This document shows positions 1-8,689 of a stretch of 45,539 nucleotides of DNA, one piece after another. A program made the position numbers and the translations under genes. Under the pieces are notes generated by a model. It was not told the DNA's origin and ran no database searches. It saw only the letters and a program-made list of their open reading frames with translations. Position 1 is the stretch's first letter, and each line of letters starts with the position of its first letter. This DNA comes from Actinomycetota bacterium. GTDB taxonomy: Bacteria > Actinomycetota > Acidimicrobiia > Spongiisociales > UBA4744. The stretch lies in NCBI GenBank assembly GCA_013152275.1, contig JAADGS010000037.1, positions 1 through 45,539 on the forward strand. Reading direction: 5' to 3'.

Positions 1-389
1 CGCGACCGACCGTAGGCATATCCGCCAGACCGAGCAGGTCCCGCACCGCGGTCCGCACCAACCGACCCTGCACAAACCGACGCAACGCACGTTTGTCGGG
101 CGCCTCGGGTGCTTCGACGGGATCGTCGCGAAACGATGCCAGCCAGGCGGGGTGAGCGCTCAGCAAGGTCGGGATCGCCCTGCTCGCCGCGAAGACGGTG
201 ACGAAGGCCTTGCCGAGGTCGGGGTCACTGCCGGCGAGCTCGGCCAGGTCGGTGTTTGCCTCGAGGAAGTTCAGGAGATGCTCGAGCTCGGCATCCGGGT
301 CATGGGCGCTCTGTAACGTCAGGAGCAGCGTCTGTGCATCCGTCCAGCCGACGGCGTCGAGGCGCTCCAATGCATGCCCGGTGATCATG
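1..389 (-). CDS. glnE: Glutamine synthetase adenylyltransferase GlnE, N-terminal part (cut by window edge)
   Basis: Reading leftward from an ATG at 389, an open frame runs off the window for about 129 codons. The deduced protein starts MITGHALERLD and reaches a segment with RRFVQGRLVRTAVRDLLGLAD. That segment resembles the early region of bifunctional GlnE adenylyltransferases, where a KR-rich helix precedes an AxRDLxG motif. GlnE adenylylates and deadenylylates glutamine synthetase in response to nitrogen status, in the cytoplasm. Only the N-terminal start of the first nucleotidyltransferase half is present, so catalytic motifs cannot be checked. A TATCGT -10 box lies 7 nt before the ATG with no Shine-Dalgarno sequence, which supports this start and a leaderless mRNA. 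The gene diverges from nadE. Confidence 0.72.
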
Positions 390-396
390 TACCCGA

Positions 397-402
397 CGAT
401 AG
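397..402 (-). promoter_or_regulatory. -10 box for glnE
   Basis: TATCGT on the minus strand, 7 nt before the glnE ATG. It fits the TANNNT pattern seen at many starts in this window. Confidence 0.5.
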
Positions 403-523
403 AGCGTCGGCTCCCTTGACGAGGCGCATCGGGTATTCGGCGCTCGGTCCCGCCGGCGGCCCCAGTCTCGTCTCTGGCAGCCCGACCAGGTGCGGCCGGC
501 ATTGATGAGAACGGGGAATCTCC

Positions 524-529
524 TAGGCT
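524..529 (+). promoter_or_regulatory. -10 box for nadE
   Basis: TAGGCT, 7 nt before the nadE ATG. A TTGATG 16 bp upstream can serve as -35. No Shine-Dalgarno sequence is present, so the message is probably leaderless. Confidence 0.55.
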
Positions 530-536
530 TGCGACC

Positions 537-2255
537 ATGACCGACACCCTCCGTGTTGCAGGGGCTCAACTCGACCTCGTCGTGGGGGATCTCGAAGGCA
601 ACAGCAGCCGGATCGTCGACGCCATGCGGTGGGCGGAAGGCCAGGATGCAGACATCCTGCTTCTCCCTGAACTGGCTGTTACGGGCTACCCGCCCGAGGA
701 TCTGCTGCTCCGACCCGACTTCGTCGATGAGAACCTGCGCACCGTTCGCTCCCTGGCGCATGAAGCAGGCCGGACGGTCACGATCGTCGGTTTCGCAGAC
801 CCCGTCGATCCGCCCTCCGACGTCCTCGACGATGCCGTCGTGCGCGTTGTGGCCAACGCGGCGGCAGTGCTGTGCGAAGGGAAGGTCAAGGGCGTTTATC
901 ACAAGGTGCTGCTGCCCAACTATGCGGTCTTCGACGAAGACCGCTACTTCCTGAGAGGGCTCGAACCCGACCTGGTTTGGGCGGTATCCGGCGTCGCCGT
1001 CGGGGTGTCGATCTGTGAGGACATCTGGGTGCCGGAAGGACCGCCCACGCATCAGGCGGAGGCGGGGGCGCAGATCCTGTTGAACATCAACGCATCGCCC
1101 TATCACAAGGACAAGGCGGAAGAACGTTCCTCGCTGCTGTCGGCGCAGGCGGTCCGCTCGGGCGTCCCGGTGGCGTATCTGAACATGGTCGGAGGCCAGG
1201 ACGAGTTGGTGTTCGAAGGCGACAGCATGATCTTTACCGCCGACGGTGATCTGCTCTATCGCGCCGTGGAGTTCGAGGAAGAGAGGTTTGTCGTCGACGT
1301 GCCCCTGCCGACGCCGAAGACCGTCAACGGTCGCGTCGTGGAAGTCCGCGGCGGGGCGCTGCCCACGCGAGCACCGCAGCGGCTGCCGGTGAGCCCTGCA
1401 CGTATCGAACCCGAAGAGGCGGAGATCTACACGGCGCTCACGACGGGGCTGCGGGACTACGTACACAAGAACGGGTTCGAGGATGTCGTATTCGGGTTGT
1501 CGGGTGGCATCGACTCGGCACTCGTCGCGGCCATCGCTGTGGACGCTCTCGGTTCCGAACATGTGCGTGGGGTTGCGATGCCCACACGGTTCAGTTCCGA
1601 AGGGTCGGTCACCGACGCACGCGACCTGGCGGAGCGCCTCGGCATCCGCCTCGACCTGATCGCGATCGACGACATCTTCTCTGCATACCTCGACGCCCTC
1701 GGTCCCGTCTTCGAAGGAACCGAGTTCGGCGTTGCCGAGGAGAACCTGCAGGCTCGGATTCGCGGGGCCATCGTGATGGGGATCTCGAACAAGTTCGGGG
1801 AGATGGTCGTGGCGACCGGCAACAAATCCGAGATGGCCGTCGGCTACGCCACCCTCTATGGCGACATGGCGGGCGGGTTCGCCGTTCTCAAAGATGTCTT
1901 CAAGACGCTCGTGTACCGCCTGGCCGAATGGCGCAATCGAGATCGAGAAACGATTCCGCGTTCGATCATCACGAAGGCGCCGTCGGCCGAGCTGCGGCCC
2001 GACCAAAAGGACACCGACTCGCTGCCGCCCTATGAGATCCTCGATCCGATCCTGGAGCGCTACATCGAACAGGACCTGTCGATCGATGAGATCGCGGATG
2101 ACGGATTCGATCGAGACGTTGTCGTTCGGATCGCCCGCATGGTCGACCGGAACGAGTACAAGCGCCGCCAGGCAGCGCCCGGTGTCCGGATTACACGCAA
2201 GGCGTTCGGCAAGGATCGAAGGCTCCCGATCACGAACCGTTACCGACGCACCTGA
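537..2255 (+). CDS. nadE: Glutamine-dependent NAD+ synthetase
   Basis: A 572-residue two-domain protein that makes NAD+ from nicotinic acid adenine dinucleotide, ATP and glutamine in the last step of NAD biosynthesis. The N-terminal half is a nitrilase-type glutaminase with the Glu-Lys-Cys triad visible as E45 (LLLPELAVTG), K123 (YHKVLLPNY) and C160 (VSICEDIW). The C-terminal synthetase half has the ATP pyrophosphatase loop SGGIDS at residues 322-327, then TGNKSE and the typical KAPSAELRPDQKD segment. The length fits the short bacterial glutamine-dependent class. The start is fixed by a TAGGCT -10 box 7 nt upstream. A long antisense frame covers the gene and is a composition artefact. Confidence 0.96.
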   Translation: MTDTLRVAGAQLDLVVGDLEGNSSRIVDAMRWAEGQDADILLLPELAVTGYPPEDLLLRPDFVDENLRTVRSLAHEAGRTVTIVGFADPVDPPSDVLDDAVVRVVANAAAVLCEGKVKGVYHKVLLPNYAVFDEDRYFLRGLEPDLVWAVSGVAVGVSICEDIWVPEGPPTHQAEAGAQILLNINASPYHKDKAEERSSLLSAQAVRSGVPVAYLNMVGGQDELVFEGDSMIFTADGDLLYRAVEFEEERFVVDVPLPTPKTVNGRVVEVRGGALPTRAPQRLPVSPARIEPEEAEIYTALTTGLRDYVHKNGFEDVVFGLSGGIDSALVAAIAVDALGSEHVRGVAMPTRFSSEGSVTDARDLAERLGIRLDLIAIDDIFSAYLDALGPVFEGTEFGVAEENLQARIRGAIVMGISNKFGEMVVATGNKSEMAVGYATLYGDMAGGFAVLKDVFKTLVYRLAEWRNRDRETIPRSIITKAPSAELRPDQKDTDSLPPYEILDPILERYIEQDLSIDEIADDGFDRDVVVRIARMVDRNEYKRRQAAPGVRITRKAFGKDRRLPITNRYRRT

Positions 2256-2325
2256 GTCGATCTGCGTTGCACCCGGTGTTTCTCACCTGGTGCCAGGATC
2301 CGACCTGATCACAAGCCGCGGTACC

Positions 2326-2331
2326 TATCCT
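2326..2331 (+). promoter_or_regulatory. -10 box for the class IV aminotransferase
   Basis: TATCCT, 7 nt before the ATG at 2339. No Shine-Dalgarno sequence is visible. Confidence 0.5.
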
Positions 2332-2338
2332 TGTCGAC

Positions 2339-3166
2339 ATGCGCGTACTCATCGACGGACGAGCGGTCGACGCAGCCGACGCGGCGATCTCGGTGTTCGA
2401 TCATGGCCTGCTGCGGGGCGACGGATGCTTCGAGGCTCTGCGCTCCTACAACGGATCACCGTACGCCCTCGGTCCTCACCTGGACCGGCTGGCGGCAAGC
2501 GCCGCCCTGCTGCACCTGGATCTGCCGTCGCGCGAGGAAATGGAGACCTGGATCCGAGCGGTCGCTCGCGACGGAGGCGATTGCACGGTTCGGGTCGTCG
2601 CGACAAGAGGAGGCTTCGATCCCGATGTGGACGCGGGCCCACGCGTCGTCGTTCTCTGGGAACCCATCCCGGAGCTTCCGGAGCATCTCCGTGTGCTCCC
2701 ACTGGAGGCGCCGTGGCATTCGGACGGGGCGACGTCGGAGCTCACGGGCGCGAAGACGCTCTCCTATGCGCCCAACATGGCGGCGAACCGTGTTGCCAGG
2801 CTCGCAGGATTCGACGACGCTCTGCTGTACGGGCGTTCGGGTCGGATTCTGGAAGGCCCGACATTCTGTGTCGCCTGGGTGGTCGACGGTGTGTTGGAGA
2901 CCCCGTCTCTGGATCTCGGGATCCTCGCCTCGATCACTCGAGGTGCGACCCTTCAAGAGGCCGAGCGTGCCGGCATCGGGGTTCGTGAGGGACACTTTGG
3001 TCTGGATCGTCTCGATGATGCAGACGAGGTGATGGCTCTGTCGACGGTGAAAGAGGTCAAACCGGTCGTACGAGTGGGAGAACGGCGATTCGTGCCGGGT
3101 CCGGTCACCGAACTTCTCGCACGGCGTTATCGGCAACGTGTGGAAACTGTGCTGACAAACGGCTGA
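2339..3166 (+). CDS. Class IV aminotransferase, probably aminodeoxychorismate lyase-like
   Basis: A 275-residue fold-type IV PLP enzyme. The N-terminus has the family signature ISVFDHGLLRGDGCFEALR, and the PLP lysine is K139 in GAKTLSYAPNMAAN. This position matches PabC and IlvE-type enzymes. The segment DDALLYGRSGRILEGPTFCVAWV is the typical glycine-rich second half. Candidate roles are 4-amino-4-deoxychorismate lyase (folate pathway) or a branched-chain or D-amino acid aminotransferase. The modest length and the LLRGDGCFEALR segment favour PabC-like, but specificity cannot be fixed from sequence. It stands alone, about 80 bp after nadE, with its own -10 box. Confidence 0.85.
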   Translation: MRVLIDGRAVDAADAAISVFDHGLLRGDGCFEALRSYNGSPYALGPHLDRLAASAALLHLDLPSREEMETWIRAVARDGGDCTVRVVATRGGFDPDVDAGPRVVVLWEPIPELPEHLRVLPLEAPWHSDGATSELTGAKTLSYAPNMAANRVARLAGFDDALLYGRSGRILEGPTFCVAWVVDGVLETPSLDLGILASITRGATLQEAERAGIGVREGHFGLDRLDDADEVMALSTVKEVKPVVRVGERRFVPGPVTELLARRYRQRVETVLTNG

Positions 3167-3208
3167 CTTGCAGTACCGTGGGGTTGAATCGAACGAAGGA
3201 GTGAGCCA

Positions 3209-3688
3209 GTGCGACGCCTCATCCCTCTTCTCGCGCTCGTGATGATCCTTGCGGCATGCAGCAAGGGGACGGAACCGGACCTGACAACGACGACGAGGGC
3301 GGTTTCCTCGACGACGACTGCCACGACTCTTGCCTCCACTACGCCCACGACGCAATCGTCCGACACGACCAGCACAACGTCCGGCAGCCTTCCCGGCTAT
3401 ACGGTCGTCGCCGGAAGTGCAGGAGGCACCCTCGTGATCCTTCTGGATCCTGGCAACTACAGCGACATCGACATACGCAACGTCGTGGATGACGCGATCG
3501 AGCGGTTCTCGCCGGTCGAACTCCACGTGGTCGACTCTCGAGAGGCAGCCGATCTCGTCCTCGTCGAGAATCCGACCGCGGATCAGCAGAAGATCCTTGA
3601 TGCCCATCAGTTCGCCCGGGTCACCGACGATCAGCTCGAGTTCCTCGGCCCGTACGCATCCTCAGGATCGGTGAGCATCGGGTCCTGA
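3209..3688 (+). CDS. Small secreted lipoprotein of unknown function
   Basis: A 159-residue protein starting at GTG, with a GGAG ribosome site 8 nt upstream. The first 17 residues form a lipoprotein signal peptide ending in the lipobox LAAC, with the modified cysteine at C17. A Thr/Ser-rich linker of about 40 residues follows (many TTT and STT runs), typical of surface lipoproteins of high-G+C Gram-positives. The C-terminal part of about 95 residues looks like a small mixed alpha/beta domain (VVDDAIERFSPVELHVVDS, then DLVLVENP). I do not recognise a family. It lies on the same strand as the aminotransferase, but the 42-bp gap and own ribosome site do not prove co-transcription. Confidence 0.75.
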   Translation: MRRLIPLLALVMILAACSKGTEPDLTTTTRAVSSTTTATTLASTTPTTQSSDTTSTTSGSLPGYTVVAGSAGGTLVILLDPGNYSDIDIRNVVDDAIERFSPVELHVVDSREAADLVLVENPTADQQKILDAHQFARVTDDQLEFLGPYASSGSVSIGS

Positions 3689-3725
3689 TCTTCAGGAGGT
3701 CGCCAGGCCGTTGGGGAAGATATCA

Positions 3726-3746
3726 CCCGACGGCAGCCGTGTCGGG
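3726..3746 (-). terminator. Weak hairpin after the beta-propeller lipoprotein gene
   Basis: CCCGAC and GTCGGG arms of 6 bp around a 9-nt loop, about 185 bp beyond the stop of the minus-strand lipoprotein gene and 38 bp beyond the stop of the plus-strand one. No T run is present. The rest of 3689-3930 shows no convincing gene. Confidence 0.2.
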
Positions 3747-3930
3747 GGTCGAAGGGTGTTCGTGTGGCCGGATCGGCTTCGAATCGGAAGTGCGCGAGCG
3801 AGTCGTCTGCGTGCGAAGGGAAACCCACCATCGAGGATGCCTGTGGGTGGAGACTCTCGAGGTGGGGTGTCACGGAACGTGGCACGGTACTTTCCACCAG
3901 AGCCCGCACAACCACCCGCCGAAGACGAAT

Positions 3931-5316
3931 TCAGGCGCAGCCTCGCGGCGGGTCCGTCGAGAGAACGAGGAGCGTATCCCCGAAACCGACCGGTGAAGTC
4001 CAGACGGGATCCCGGGTGATGGTGGTCCAGAGCGTTTCCCCGGTCGATGGGTCGACGCGACGGAGGACACCCTGATCCGGATCTGCCTCGCTCCCGCCAC
4101 CAGACCTGTTCTCGGCGACGTACAAGTCGCCGCCGAGAACCACGGGAATGTCCGCCACGGTCGAGTAGCGATCGGCGATGGTCAGCGTCTTTTCCCAGAG
4201 GACTGTGCCGTCGGAAGCGAGTATGGCGGAGAGTGTTGCTGTACGAGTGCCGCTGGTTGCGATGAAGATGCGCCCCTCGCCGGATGTCGCGGCCAATCGC
4301 ATGTTCCGATCGGGTTCGACTTCGAGGTCCCAGGCGACCTTCCCGGTGGCAATCGAGATGGCGTTGACGACTCCGATCTGCGGCCAATGCAGCAATACGA
4401 GCGGGCCGCCCGTGGAGATGGTTTCGGCCGGCATGCGTGGAGCATCTTCACCGACCGCAGGATTCACCAGTTGCACGGCCCAGAGCTGCGCGCCGGTCTC
4501 CGCATGCAGACCGACCAGCCGATCTCCGTCCTGGGGTGCCGGGTACTCCTTGCCTCCAAGGAGGGTGGTCAAGCGATCGGTATGGACCACCACCACGTCT
4601 TTCCACAGATCGATCCCGCGGACCGTCACTCCGGATCGGGCATCCCACTTCCAGAGGGCATCTCCGGTCTCCGGATCGAGCCGAGAGACACGACCCTCGA
4701 ACGCCGGATGGAAGAGCAGTCCATCGAGTACGACCGGGTTACTGCCGAAGTCGCCGAGCGTGGCGTGGTTCCAGAGTTCTTCGCCCGTGTTCACATCGAT
4801 GGCCCGGACGGTGCCACCGACGTTGACGAAGAGCCGATCACCATCGAAGGCCGGATCGGCATTGAACTCCCCGCCAGTTTTGTACTTCCAGGCCTCTCTC
4901 CCTGACGCCGGGTCGAACCGTACCAGCAGGCCGGAATCCCAATCTGCCACCACAACGGAGTCGTCGGCCAGGATCCATCGGTCGTTCCCGCGTCGCAATG
5001 CCTGCCACAACGGGGCGCCGGTGAGCGCGTCGACCACAACGGCCCCCGTATCCGTCTCGATCATCGCGAGTCCATCACTTGCCTGCAATCGGCCTGACGA
5101 CGAGTGCGGCACGTCCACCTGCCAAAGGACCTTGCCGGTCTCGACCGACACGGCACTCAGCTGTGCTTGCAGGTCGAACGAGCAGTTCCCACGGCCAGAC
5201 GACCGATCGATCTTGAAGCCCTCACCGTCCCCGAGCGTGAACGACCGGTCGACGAGGACACACGACGCCAACAACACGGCAATCGTGAGGACGGCAGAAA
5301 CCCTGGCAAGCCTCAT
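3931..5316 (-). CDS. PQQ-type beta-propeller lipoprotein
   Basis: A 461-residue exported lipoprotein. A signal peptide ends in the lipobox LASC with C19. The body carries repeated WD-like beta-propeller blades of the PQQ-binding-like (BamB-like) type: LSAVSVETGKVLWQVDV, VVDALTGAPLWQA, RFDPASGREAWKY, AIDVNTGEELWNH, RLDPETGDALWKW, LHAETGAQLWAV, AISIATGKVAWDL and RVDPSTGETLWTT. That is about eight D/ETG-x-W repeats, enough for one closed propeller. Such proteins act as scaffolds or bind quinone cofactors; nothing here shows an enzyme. I chose the second ATG (5316) because GGAG lies 5 nt upstream of it; the ATG at 5325 would add three residues. Convergent with the small lipoprotein gene. Confidence 0.85.
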   Translation of the reverse strand: MRLARVSAVLTIAVLLASCVLVDRSFTLGDGEGFKIDRSSGRGNCSFDLQAQLSAVSVETGKVLWQVDVPHSSSGRLQASDGLAMIETDTGAVVVDALTGAPLWQALRRGNDRWILADDSVVVADWDSGLLVRFDPASGREAWKYKTGGEFNADPAFDGDRLFVNVGGTVRAIDVNTGEELWNHATLGDFGSNPVVLDGLLFHPAFEGRVSRLDPETGDALWKWDARSGVTVRGIDLWKDVVVVHTDRLTTLLGGKEYPAPQDGDRLVGLHAETGAQLWAVQLVNPAVGEDAPRMPAETISTGGPLVLLHWPQIGVVNAISIATGKVAWDLEVEPDRNMRLAATSGEGRIFIATSGTRTATLSAILASDGTVLWEKTLTIADRYSTVADIPVVLGGDLYVAENRSGGGSEADPDQGVLRRVDPSTGETLWTTITRDPVWTSPVGFGDTLLVLSTDPPRGCA

Positions 5317-5495
5317 GGACTCCATTGTGTCACCTATCGACGCGCGCGCAGTCGCTTTCCGCCCACCGCACCGCCACTGTCACCAGTTCTCTGCGGCTCG
5401 ATCCTCGCCCTTCCGGGACCGACCACACCGGAACGTGGGTGTCTCGGCCTCGGATCTCCCTTCGATGCCGAAGAGTGTCCGTGGCGGGAGTTCTG

Positions 5496-5508
5496 GAGGG
5501 GCCCCCTC
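5496..5508. repeat. Short GC-rich palindrome in a 224-bp intergenic region
   Basis: GAGGGG and CCCCTC around one C, 42 bp before the cyclic-di-GMP gene. It could be an operator or hairpin. The rest of 5326-5549 shows only a poor -10-like TAGAGG and the AGGAGG ribosome site at 5542-5547. Confidence 0.25.
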
Positions 5509-5549
5509 AACTTTCGCGCCCGGTGTGACGATAGAGGCCCCAGGAGGTA

Positions 5550-7130
5550 GTGCTGAAACCGAGAGTCCTGCTCGTTGACGACGACCTGGTCAGCAGAACT
5601 GCTTCATCACGCATACTTGCCGAGGCGGGTATCGAAGTCGTTAGTCATGCCGGGAGTGCCGAAGAGGCACTCCAAGTGGCGCGCATGACTCAGCCCACCG
5701 TGGTGGTGGTGGATGCCGGCCTACCGGGTTCGCAGGAACTCGTCGGCAAGCTGCGATCATCCATGGAGACCCGGCTGGAAGTCATAGCGGCGAGTGGCTT
5801 CGGAAGTGTGGACGGAATCGGGAAGATGGTCCTTTCAGGTGCTTCCGCCTTCGTGGTCAAGGGCAAGCCTTCCGATCTCGTCGCTGCCGTCAGGTCCGTC
5901 TCTGTCGGATCCGGTCTGCTCTCGGCCGAGGCGAGCGCACCGGTGCTTCGCGAGGTTCGGAAACTGTACGAGCGCGAACGGACTCGCAACGAGCGTCTCG
6001 AGAAGGCGGTCCACAGGCTGCAGACACTTTCGGTCACCGACCCACTCACGGGACTCAAGAACCATGGGTTCTTCTTCGATCGCCTCGGAGAGGAACTCGA
6101 ACGGGCCCGCCGCTACGAACGCCCACTCTCCGTGATCATCGCCGACATCGACGATTTCAAGGCGATCAACGACACGTACGGCCATGCCGTCGGAGATCGG
6201 GTGCTCCGTTCGCTCGGCGAGGCCTTTGGCAGTCGGCTTCGCGAGGTCGACATCGCCTGTCGAATCGGAGGCGAAGAGTTCGGGTTCGCGTTGCCGGAAA
6301 CCGACGAGACGGGAGCGGTACAGGTTGCCGAACGACTGCTCACATCCGTCGAGCATCTCGATCTTCCAGAGGCGGGCCTCGTCACACTCAGCATCGGCAT
6401 CTCCGTGTTTCCGGCCCATGCCGACAACCAGGAGGAACTCGTCGAATCCGCCGACATGGCGCTCTATCAGGCGAAACACGAAGGCAAGAACTGTGTGCGG
6501 GTCGCCGGGCACAGCTTGCTCACCACGGAGGTGACGCGAGCGCGCCCTGTGATGGCACCGGTCGTCGACGCCCTGATCGGAGTTCTCCGTCTCCGCTCAC
6601 CCAAGATGTTCGAACAGTCGATGAAGGTCGCCGACGTCGCCACATCGATCGGTGGCGAACTCGGGTTGAGCGTCGCCAGGACCGGACGTGTGCACTTGGC
6701 GGCAATGCTGCACGATGTCGGGATGGTCGGCGTCCCGGACTCCATCTTGCTGAAACCGGGCCCGCTCGAGCCTTCGGAGTGGGAAGTCGTTCGGCGGCAT
6801 CCGCACAGCGGCATCGAATTGGTCGCCGGATCGGTCCATCCCGAGGTGACTCAGGCCGTGCTGACCCACCACGAGCGGATGGACGGAACGGGATACCCGA
6901 ACGGCGTGCCCGGTGCCTCGATCCCGCTGCTCGGTCGTGTCTTGCACACCGCCGACGCGTTCGTGGCGATGATCTCATCCCGTCCTCGGAGACCGGCCAT
7001 GTCTCCCCAAGAGGCCATTGCGGCGATGCGCGCCCAGGCAGGTACCGACTTCGACCCGGATGCCGTCGAAGCCCTCGAGAGGGCCGTTGTCGGATCCGGT
7101 GTCACGCCGTTGCGCCTCGTTGTCGGCTAG
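5550..7130 (+). CDS. Response regulator with GGDEF and HD-GYP domains (cyclic-di-GMP turnover)
   Basis: A 526-residue cytoplasmic protein in three parts. Residues 4-120 are a receiver domain with acidic pocket D10-D12 and phospho-acceptor D55 (VVVVDAGLPG). A coiled linker follows, then a GGDEF diguanylate cyclase domain with LTGLKNHGFF, active-site GGEEF at 240-244 and an inhibitory I-site RxxD at 231-234. Residues about 335-520 are an HD-GYP phosphodiesterase with H388-D389, H440-H441 and DGTGYP at 445-450. Both catalytic sets look intact, so the protein may both make and break cyclic-di-GMP under phosphorylation control. No histidine kinase is adjacent. The GTG start is only 2 nt after AGGAGG, so the CTG at 5553 is a possible alternative. 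Confidence 0.93.
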   Translation: MLKPRVLLVDDDLVSRTASSRILAEAGIEVVSHAGSAEEALQVARMTQPTVVVVDAGLPGSQELVGKLRSSMETRLEVIAASGFGSVDGIGKMVLSGASAFVVKGKPSDLVAAVRSVSVGSGLLSAEASAPVLREVRKLYERERTRNERLEKAVHRLQTLSVTDPLTGLKNHGFFFDRLGEELERARRYERPLSVIIADIDDFKAINDTYGHAVGDRVLRSLGEAFGSRLREVDIACRIGGEEFGFALPETDETGAVQVAERLLTSVEHLDLPEAGLVTLSIGISVFPAHADNQEELVESADMALYQAKHEGKNCVRVAGHSLLTTEVTRARPVMAPVVDALIGVLRLRSPKMFEQSMKVADVATSIGGELGLSVARTGRVHLAAMLHDVGMVGVPDSILLKPGPLEPSEWEVVRRHPHSGIELVAGSVHPEVTQAVLTHHERMDGTGYPNGVPGASIPLLGRVLHTADAFVAMISSRPRRPAMSPQEAIAAMRAQAGTDFDPDAVEALERAVVGSGVTPLRLVVG

Positions 7131-7169
7131 AGCCTCCAGACTCGCCCTGCGGTCTTGCAGCACCGCCGG

Positions 7170-7218
7170 TACCGAATACCGAATACAAAGCACGAGGTGC
7201 CAAGTACAGAGCACGGCG
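7170..7218 (+). repeat. Degenerate 7-bp tandem repeat, 7 units
   Basis: Between the cyclic-di-GMP gene and mgtE, seven successive heptamers keep phase: taccgaa, taccgaa, tacaaag, cacgagg, tgccaag, tacagag, cacggcg. The consensus is roughly YRCNARG. The same unit recurs at 45466-45500. It sits between convergent gene ends and is non-coding. Confidence 0.7.
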
Positions 7219-7268
7219 AGTGACGCGCACAGCCGCCGGTCCACGCACCGGCATCACTCGGCAGACCC

Positions 7269-8648
7269 CTACAGCAACAGGCTCGCGACCAGGAGGAAGC
7301 CCCCGAAGCCGGTCAGGTCGGTGATCGTCGTCACGAAGAGGTTGGATCCCAGCGCAGGATCGAATCCGAGTCTGCGAAGGGCGAGGGGGAGGGCCGATCC
7401 TGCAAGGCCCGCGACGATGAGGTTGGCCAGGACACTGATGAAGATGACGAGACCGATGTGCGGATCCTTCAGGAGGGCTGCGGCAATCAGCCCCGCGAGT
7501 GTCGCCGTCAAGATGCCGTTGGAAAACCCGAGGGCGAGTTCTCTGGTGATGACGCGAAAGCTTCTGTTGGGGGAGATATCGCGTGTCGCGAGACCGCGGA
7601 TCACGACCGCGAGGCTCATCGCACCGCTGTCGCCGCCGATCCGGGCGACGAGCGGCATCAACGAGGCCAGCAGTGGAGCAGCGGCGATCTGAGTCTGGAA
7701 GGTGGCGACGACCAGCGACACGGTGCCCGAGAGCGCCAGATCGAAGAACAGCCAGGGCATGCGCATTCGGATCGATCGCCGGACGGGTGTGAATACGGTC
7801 TCTTCTCCACCGGCACCCATCGCAACCGCAAAGTCCTCGCCGGCTTCCCGCTCTACGGCGTCGATGACCTCGTCGACCGTGACTATCCCGAGGAGCCGGT
7901 CGTCGAAGTCGACGACCGGGACGCTGAAGAGGTTGTATCGCCGGGCGAGCTCGGCCACTTCCTCACGGTCCGTCAGCGGGGTCACTTTGACGGGGTTGTG
8001 GACCATCACCTCGTCGAGGCCATCGCCGGGCCGGGCGAACACGAGCTCGCGAAACGACAGGACGCCGACGAGGCGACCGGAGTCGTCGACCACGTAGACA
8101 TACGAAAGATCCTCGATCTCCTCATGCAGCTGACGGATGCGTTCGATCGCTTCTCCCGCGGTGAGGCCGATGGGCAGCGTCGCAACGCGCAGCGTCATCA
8201 GACCGCCGGCAGAATCGGACGGGTAGGAGAGGATGTGACGGATCGCTTCCGCGGTCTGCTCGGAGACAGCCGACAGGATGCGCTCTTTGTGCTCGGGCTC
8301 GAGTGCACCGATCAGGTCGGCTGCCTGAGCGGGAGGCATGGCCTCGATGAGCGACGCCGCTCGTATCGCGGTGACCTCTTCGAGAACGTCGGCGGCCAGA
8401 TCATCCTGCATCTCTTCGAGAATGTCTGCAGCTTCCGGAGGAAGGAGATTGCGGATCAGATCGGCGGCAGCCTCATCGCCCAACTCCTCGAGGATGTCCG
8501 CTGCGTCGTGCGGGTCGGCCTGCGCGAGTTCGGTCCACTCGTCGGTGTGCGAGTCGAGATAGGCCTCGACCTCCTCGGGCTTCTTTCGGGCGCGCGAAGC
8601 GAGCCGTTGTGCGAGTTCACGTGGGCGCGGCAGTCGCTTCTTGTCCAT
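7269..8648 (-). CDS. mgtE: Magnesium transporter MgtE
   Basis: A 459-residue membrane protein that forms a Mg2+-gated magnesium channel. The N-terminal helical domain (about 30-130) has the typical repeats DAADILEELGDEAAADL and PPEAADILEEM. Two CBS domains follow (about 140-260, with SYVYVVDDSGRLVGVLSFREL and FSVPVVDFDDRLLGIVTVDEV). The C-terminal membrane part has five helices, including ARIGGDSGAMSLAVVIRGLA and the final DPALGSNLFVTTITDLTG, which carries the conserved pore Asp. The ATG is preceded by GGAGG at 6-nt spacing. The cytoplasmic N and CBS domains sense internal magnesium in the family. Confidence 0.95.
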   Translation of the reverse strand: MDKKRLPRPRELAQRLASRARKKPEEVEAYLDSHTDEWTELAQADPHDAADILEELGDEAAADLIRNLLPPEAADILEEMQDDLAADVLEEVTAIRAASLIEAMPPAQAADLIGALEPEHKERILSAVSEQTAEAIRHILSYPSDSAGGLMTLRVATLPIGLTAGEAIERIRQLHEEIEDLSYVYVVDDSGRLVGVLSFRELVFARPGDGLDEVMVHNPVKVTPLTDREEVAELARRYNLFSVPVVDFDDRLLGIVTVDEVIDAVEREAGEDFAVAMGAGGEETVFTPVRRSIRMRMPWLFFDLALSGTVSLVVATFQTQIAAAPLLASLMPLVARIGGDSGAMSLAVVIRGLATRDISPNRSFRVITRELALGFSNGILTATLAGLIAAALLKDPHIGLVIFISVLANLIVAGLAGSALPLALRRLGFDPALGSNLFVTTITDLTGFGGFLLVASLLL

Positions 8649-8689
8649 GGGTCCTCCGGGCTGCCGCTCAGGCTACTTGGTGGTGCCGC

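Noticed and set aside
300-2006. A 568-codon minus-strand open frame across nadE
   Set aside because: It lies antisense to a gene with a complete NAD synthetase signature; the protein is Arg/Asp-rich without domains, typical of shadow frames in high-G+C DNA.
4178-5578. A 466-codon plus-strand frame over the beta-propeller lipoprotein gene
   Set aside because: The minus strand shows a lipobox and eight propeller repeats; the plus frame is Ser/Pro-rich with no features.
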